Positions 5,916-7,768 of a stretch of 7,768 nucleotides of DNA are shown piece after piece. Location of the stretch: positions 1 to 7,768 of the forward strand of contig JABUSR010000086.1 in NCBI GenBank assembly GCA_021442645.1, in the 5' to 3' direction. The notes beneath the pieces are model-generated. The model searched no databases and was not told the DNA's origin. It worked only from the letters and a program-made list of their open reading frames with translations. Source of the DNA: Ruminiclostridium sp. (GTDB taxonomy: Bacteria > Bacillota > Clostridia > Oscillospirales > Oscillospiraceae). Both the position numbers and the translations under genes were made by a program. Each line of letters starts with the position of its first letter. Position 1 is the first letter of the stretch.

Positions 5916-6668
5916 ATGCGCAACATTGCTTTGACTCTGATGTACGACGGCACAGCCTACCACGGCTGGCAGGTCCAGAAACGGGATATCACCGTGGCGG
6001 AGACCCTGGAAAAGGCTCTGGCCGCCGTGGTCTGCCACCCGGTGAAATGCACCGGGGCCGGGCGTACCGATGCCGGGGTCCATGCGGAGACCTATGTGGC
6101 CAACTTCCGCACCACCTCCACCATCCCCTGTGATCGGCTGCCTCTGGCAGTCAACACCCGTCTGCCGGGGGATATCGTCGTGATCAAGGCCACCGAGGTC
6201 CCCGAAGATTTCAACGCCATTGGCAGCTGTATTCAGAAGGAATACACTTATCGCATCTACAACTCCCGCATCCGCAATGCCTTTCTGGTCAACCGGGTCT
6301 GGTTCTACCCCAAGCACCTGGACGAGGCCGTGATGCAGCGGGCTGCATCCCACTTTGTGGGCACCCACGACTTCGCCTGTGTCCGCTCGGTTGGTACGGA
6401 GACGAAGACCACCGTCCGCACCGTCCACTACTTCGACATCACCCGGGAGGGCGACATGATTTCCTGCCGGGTGTGCGCCGACGGCTTCCTCTACAACATG
6501 GTCCGGGCCATGGTCGGCACCTGCGTGTATGCCTCGGAGGGCAAACTGTCCCCTGAGGATATCCCCGCCCTTCTGGAAGGGAAAAACCGCACCGATGCCG
6601 GCCCCACCGCACCCCCTCAGGGTCTGTATATGACCAAACTCTGGTACCCTGTGCCGGGGCTCCCCTGA
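5916..6668 (+). CDS. truA: tRNA pseudouridine(38-40) synthase TruA
   Basis: The 250-residue product isomerises uridines 38, 39 and 40 in the anticodon arm of tRNAs to pseudouridine. It opens with RNIALTLMYDGTAYHGWQVQ, the usual TruA N-terminus. The catalytic aspartate is D52 in GAGRTDAGVHA (residues 47-57). KEYTYRI (108-114) holds the conserved active-site tyrosine region, and FLYNMVRAMVGT (191-202) plus RTDAGPTAPPQGLYM (225-239) are the C-terminal family signatures. Length is normal. The gene begins 10 bases after the ecfT stop with its ribosome site overlapping that stop. The ecfA1-ecfA2-ecfT-truA order is widely conserved in Firmicutes, although no functional link between the transporter and the tRNA enzyme is known. 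Confidence 0.97.
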   Translation: MRNIALTLMYDGTAYHGWQVQKRDITVAETLEKALAAVVCHPVKCTGAGRTDAGVHAETYVANFRTTSTIPCDRLPLAVNTRLPGDIVVIKATEVPEDFNAIGSCIQKEYTYRIYNSRIRNAFLVNRVWFYPKHLDEAVMQRAASHFVGTHDFACVRSVGTETKTTVRTVHYFDITREGDMISCRVCADGFLYNMVRAMVGTCVYASEGKLSPEDIPALLEGKNRTDAGPTAPPQGLYMTKLWYPVPGLP

Positions 6669-6683
6669 TTTCGGAGGCTTTCT

Positions 6684-7768
6684 ATGAGCAAACTGCAACC
6701 AAAAACTACATCACTGTCCGGCAAGCAGCGCCTCGCTCTGATTCTGGCGGCCGTGGTGATCCTTTTCGCCATCGTGACCGCGCTCTTCTTCCGGGACGGC
6801 GCAGCCTCCCTATTTCGGCGGCTGACCTTTACCGATATCCAGGACGATTTCTCCCACAACGCCCAGTCAAACAGTCTCTTCCTGGGGGTGGAAAACGAGC
6901 TGCTGGTCTGCAGCAACTCCCTGATTCAGGTGTTCTCCCCCTCGGGCGACCAGACACTGAAAGAGTCTGTGTCTATGACCTCACCCACCCTGAACTCCGC
7001 CGGGGCGTATACCGTGGTCTATGACGTAGGCGGTCAGCAGCTTCGCCTGGTACACGGCAGCAAGTTGGTCAGCAAGCTGGAGCTGGCCTCGGATGAGTCC
7101 CTCCTCTGTGCCACCGTCAACGAAAAGGGGTGGATGGCGGTCACCAGCAAGGCAAGCGGCTATAAGGCGGTGGTCACCGTGTACAACCCCTCCTTTGAGT
7201 CTGTGCTGTCCATCCGGCTCTCCAGCCGATATATCTCTGATGCCGTGGTCACCCCCGACTGCAGGGGTGTGTATCTGGTCGCTCCCGGCCAGTCCGGCGG
7301 CGCCTTTGAAAACACCCTGCTGTACTATACCTTCTCCTCCAAGGACACCCCAACCAAGACCCTCTCCCTTGGGTCCAATGTGGTCCTCTCCATCCTCAGC
7401 AGCGGCAAGTGCTGGATCCTGGGCGACCAGAGCCTTCTGATCCTGGACTCCAGCTGTAATATCTCTGCCAGCTACGACTATGCAGGCCAGTACCTGAAGA
7501 TGGGCACCCTCCAGGGGGATAACTTTGCCACCCTTCTCCTGTCCCGCTCCTCCTCCGGCGGTTCCGGCACCTTGGTGACAGTGGATGCAGGCGGCGATGT
7601 GTGCGGCCAGCTGGACCTGGAGGGTCAGACCATGGGTCTGGCGGCCCAGGGCGACACCGTGGCCCTCCTGACCACCGGCGAGCTCATCACCTCCGACCGG
7701 AAGCTTGATAAGTATCGCTCCATCCCCAACCAGCGGGGTGTCCGCAACCTGGCCGTCTATGAGGACGG
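6684..7768 (+). CDS. Membrane-anchored DUF5711-like beta-propeller protein, 3' partial
   Basis: The frame is open from the ATG at 6684 to the right edge (361 complete codons, no stop). GGAGG (6673-6677) sits six bases upstream and the start is 15 bases after truA, so it belongs to the same operon. Residues 1-16 are short and basic, followed by one hydrophobic helix (about 17-36, LALILAAVVILFAIVTALFF) with no cleavage site, then an extracytoplasmic domain. That domain is a series of alternating beta-strand segments, e.g. LLVCSNSLIQVFSPSGD (73-89), LRLVHGSKLVSKLEL (120-134), VVTVYNPSFESVLSIRL (163-179), WILGDQSLLILDSS (244-257) and LVTVDAGGDVCGQLDL (297-312). The repeated 'value of a state, then a label' pattern resembles PQQ/WD40-like propeller blades. 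The layout fits the uncharacterised DUF5711 family as I remember it from Clostridia; I could not check this. Function unknown. No enzyme motif is visible. Confidence 0.8.
   Translation, partial: MSKLQPKTTSLSGKQRLALILAAVVILFAIVTALFFRDGAASLFRRLTFTDIQDDFSHNAQSNSLFLGVENELLVCSNSLIQVFSPSGDQTLKESVSMTSPTLNSAGAYTVVYDVGGQQLRLVHGSKLVSKLELASDESLLCATVNEKGWMAVTSKASGYKAVVTVYNPSFESVLSIRLSSRYISDAVVTPDCRGVYLVAPGQSGGAFENTLLYYTFSSKDTPTKTLSLGSNVVLSILSSGKCWILGDQSLLILDSSCNISASYDYAGQYLKMGTLQGDNFATLLLSRSSSGGSGTLVTVDAGGDVCGQLDLEGQTMGLAAQGDTVALLTTGELITSDRKLDKYRSIPNQRGVRNLAVYED

Noticed and set aside
5853..6698. 281-codon minus-strand open frame opposite truA
   Set aside because: Shadow of truA; no family motif, and truA carries its full catalytic signature on the other strand.
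7093..7440. 115-codon plus-strand open frame near the right edge
   Set aside because: Out-of-frame shadow inside the membrane-anchored protein gene that is open from 6684 to the window end.

Overview
This 7.8 kb window looks like chromosomal DNA from a GC-rich, low-redundancy Firmicute, most likely an Oscillospiraceae-type gut Clostridium. The reasons are strong AGGAGG-type ribosome binding sites, sigma-A promoters in an AT-rich gap within otherwise GC-rich DNA, a CsaB-type pyruvyl transferase, a DivIVA-like coiled-coil protein, and the Gram-positive order ecfA1-ecfA2-ecfT-truA. The lineage is inferred from gene content and style; there is no rRNA or other marker to fix it. I see no mobile element, CRISPR array, tRNA or rRNA.

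Layout. (1) Positions 1-1277, plus strand: the end of a protein that begins outside the window. Its first ~55 visible residues look like the C-terminus of a GT4 glycosyltransferase and run without a stop into a complete CsaB-like polysaccharide pyruvyl transferase, so this is probably a bifunctional cell-wall polymer enzyme. (2) Positions 1289-1318: a strong hairpin between convergent genes, likely a bidirectional terminator. (3) Positions 1354-2211, minus strand: a DivIVA-like coiled-coil protein. (4) Positions 2212-2464: an AT-rich divergent control region with one good promoter in each direction. (5) Positions 2465-7768, plus strand: a tight run of six genes. These are an RlmI-like SAM-dependent methyltransferase, ecfA1, ecfA2, ecfT, truA, and an unfinished membrane-anchored, probably beta-propeller protein of the DUF5711 type.

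How the genes work together. EcfA1, EcfA2 and EcfT form the shared energising module of a group II energy-coupling factor transporter, which powers vitamin or metal uptake through S components encoded elsewhere. TruA makes pseudouridine at positions 38-40 of tRNA anticodon arms. In many Firmicutes the ecfAAT-truA block sits inside a ribosomal-protein operon. Here it is led by a probable RNA methyltransferase gene with its own near-consensus promoter and is followed by a membrane protein, so the block has been kept but its surroundings have changed.

Most of the window is ordinary housekeeping sequence. The observations most worth following are the glycosyltransferase-CsaB fusion, the uncharacterised membrane-anchored protein at the right end, the hairpin-bearing leader of the methyltransferase operon, and the variant second coupling motif in EcfT. 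I did not find a convincing previously undescribed system.
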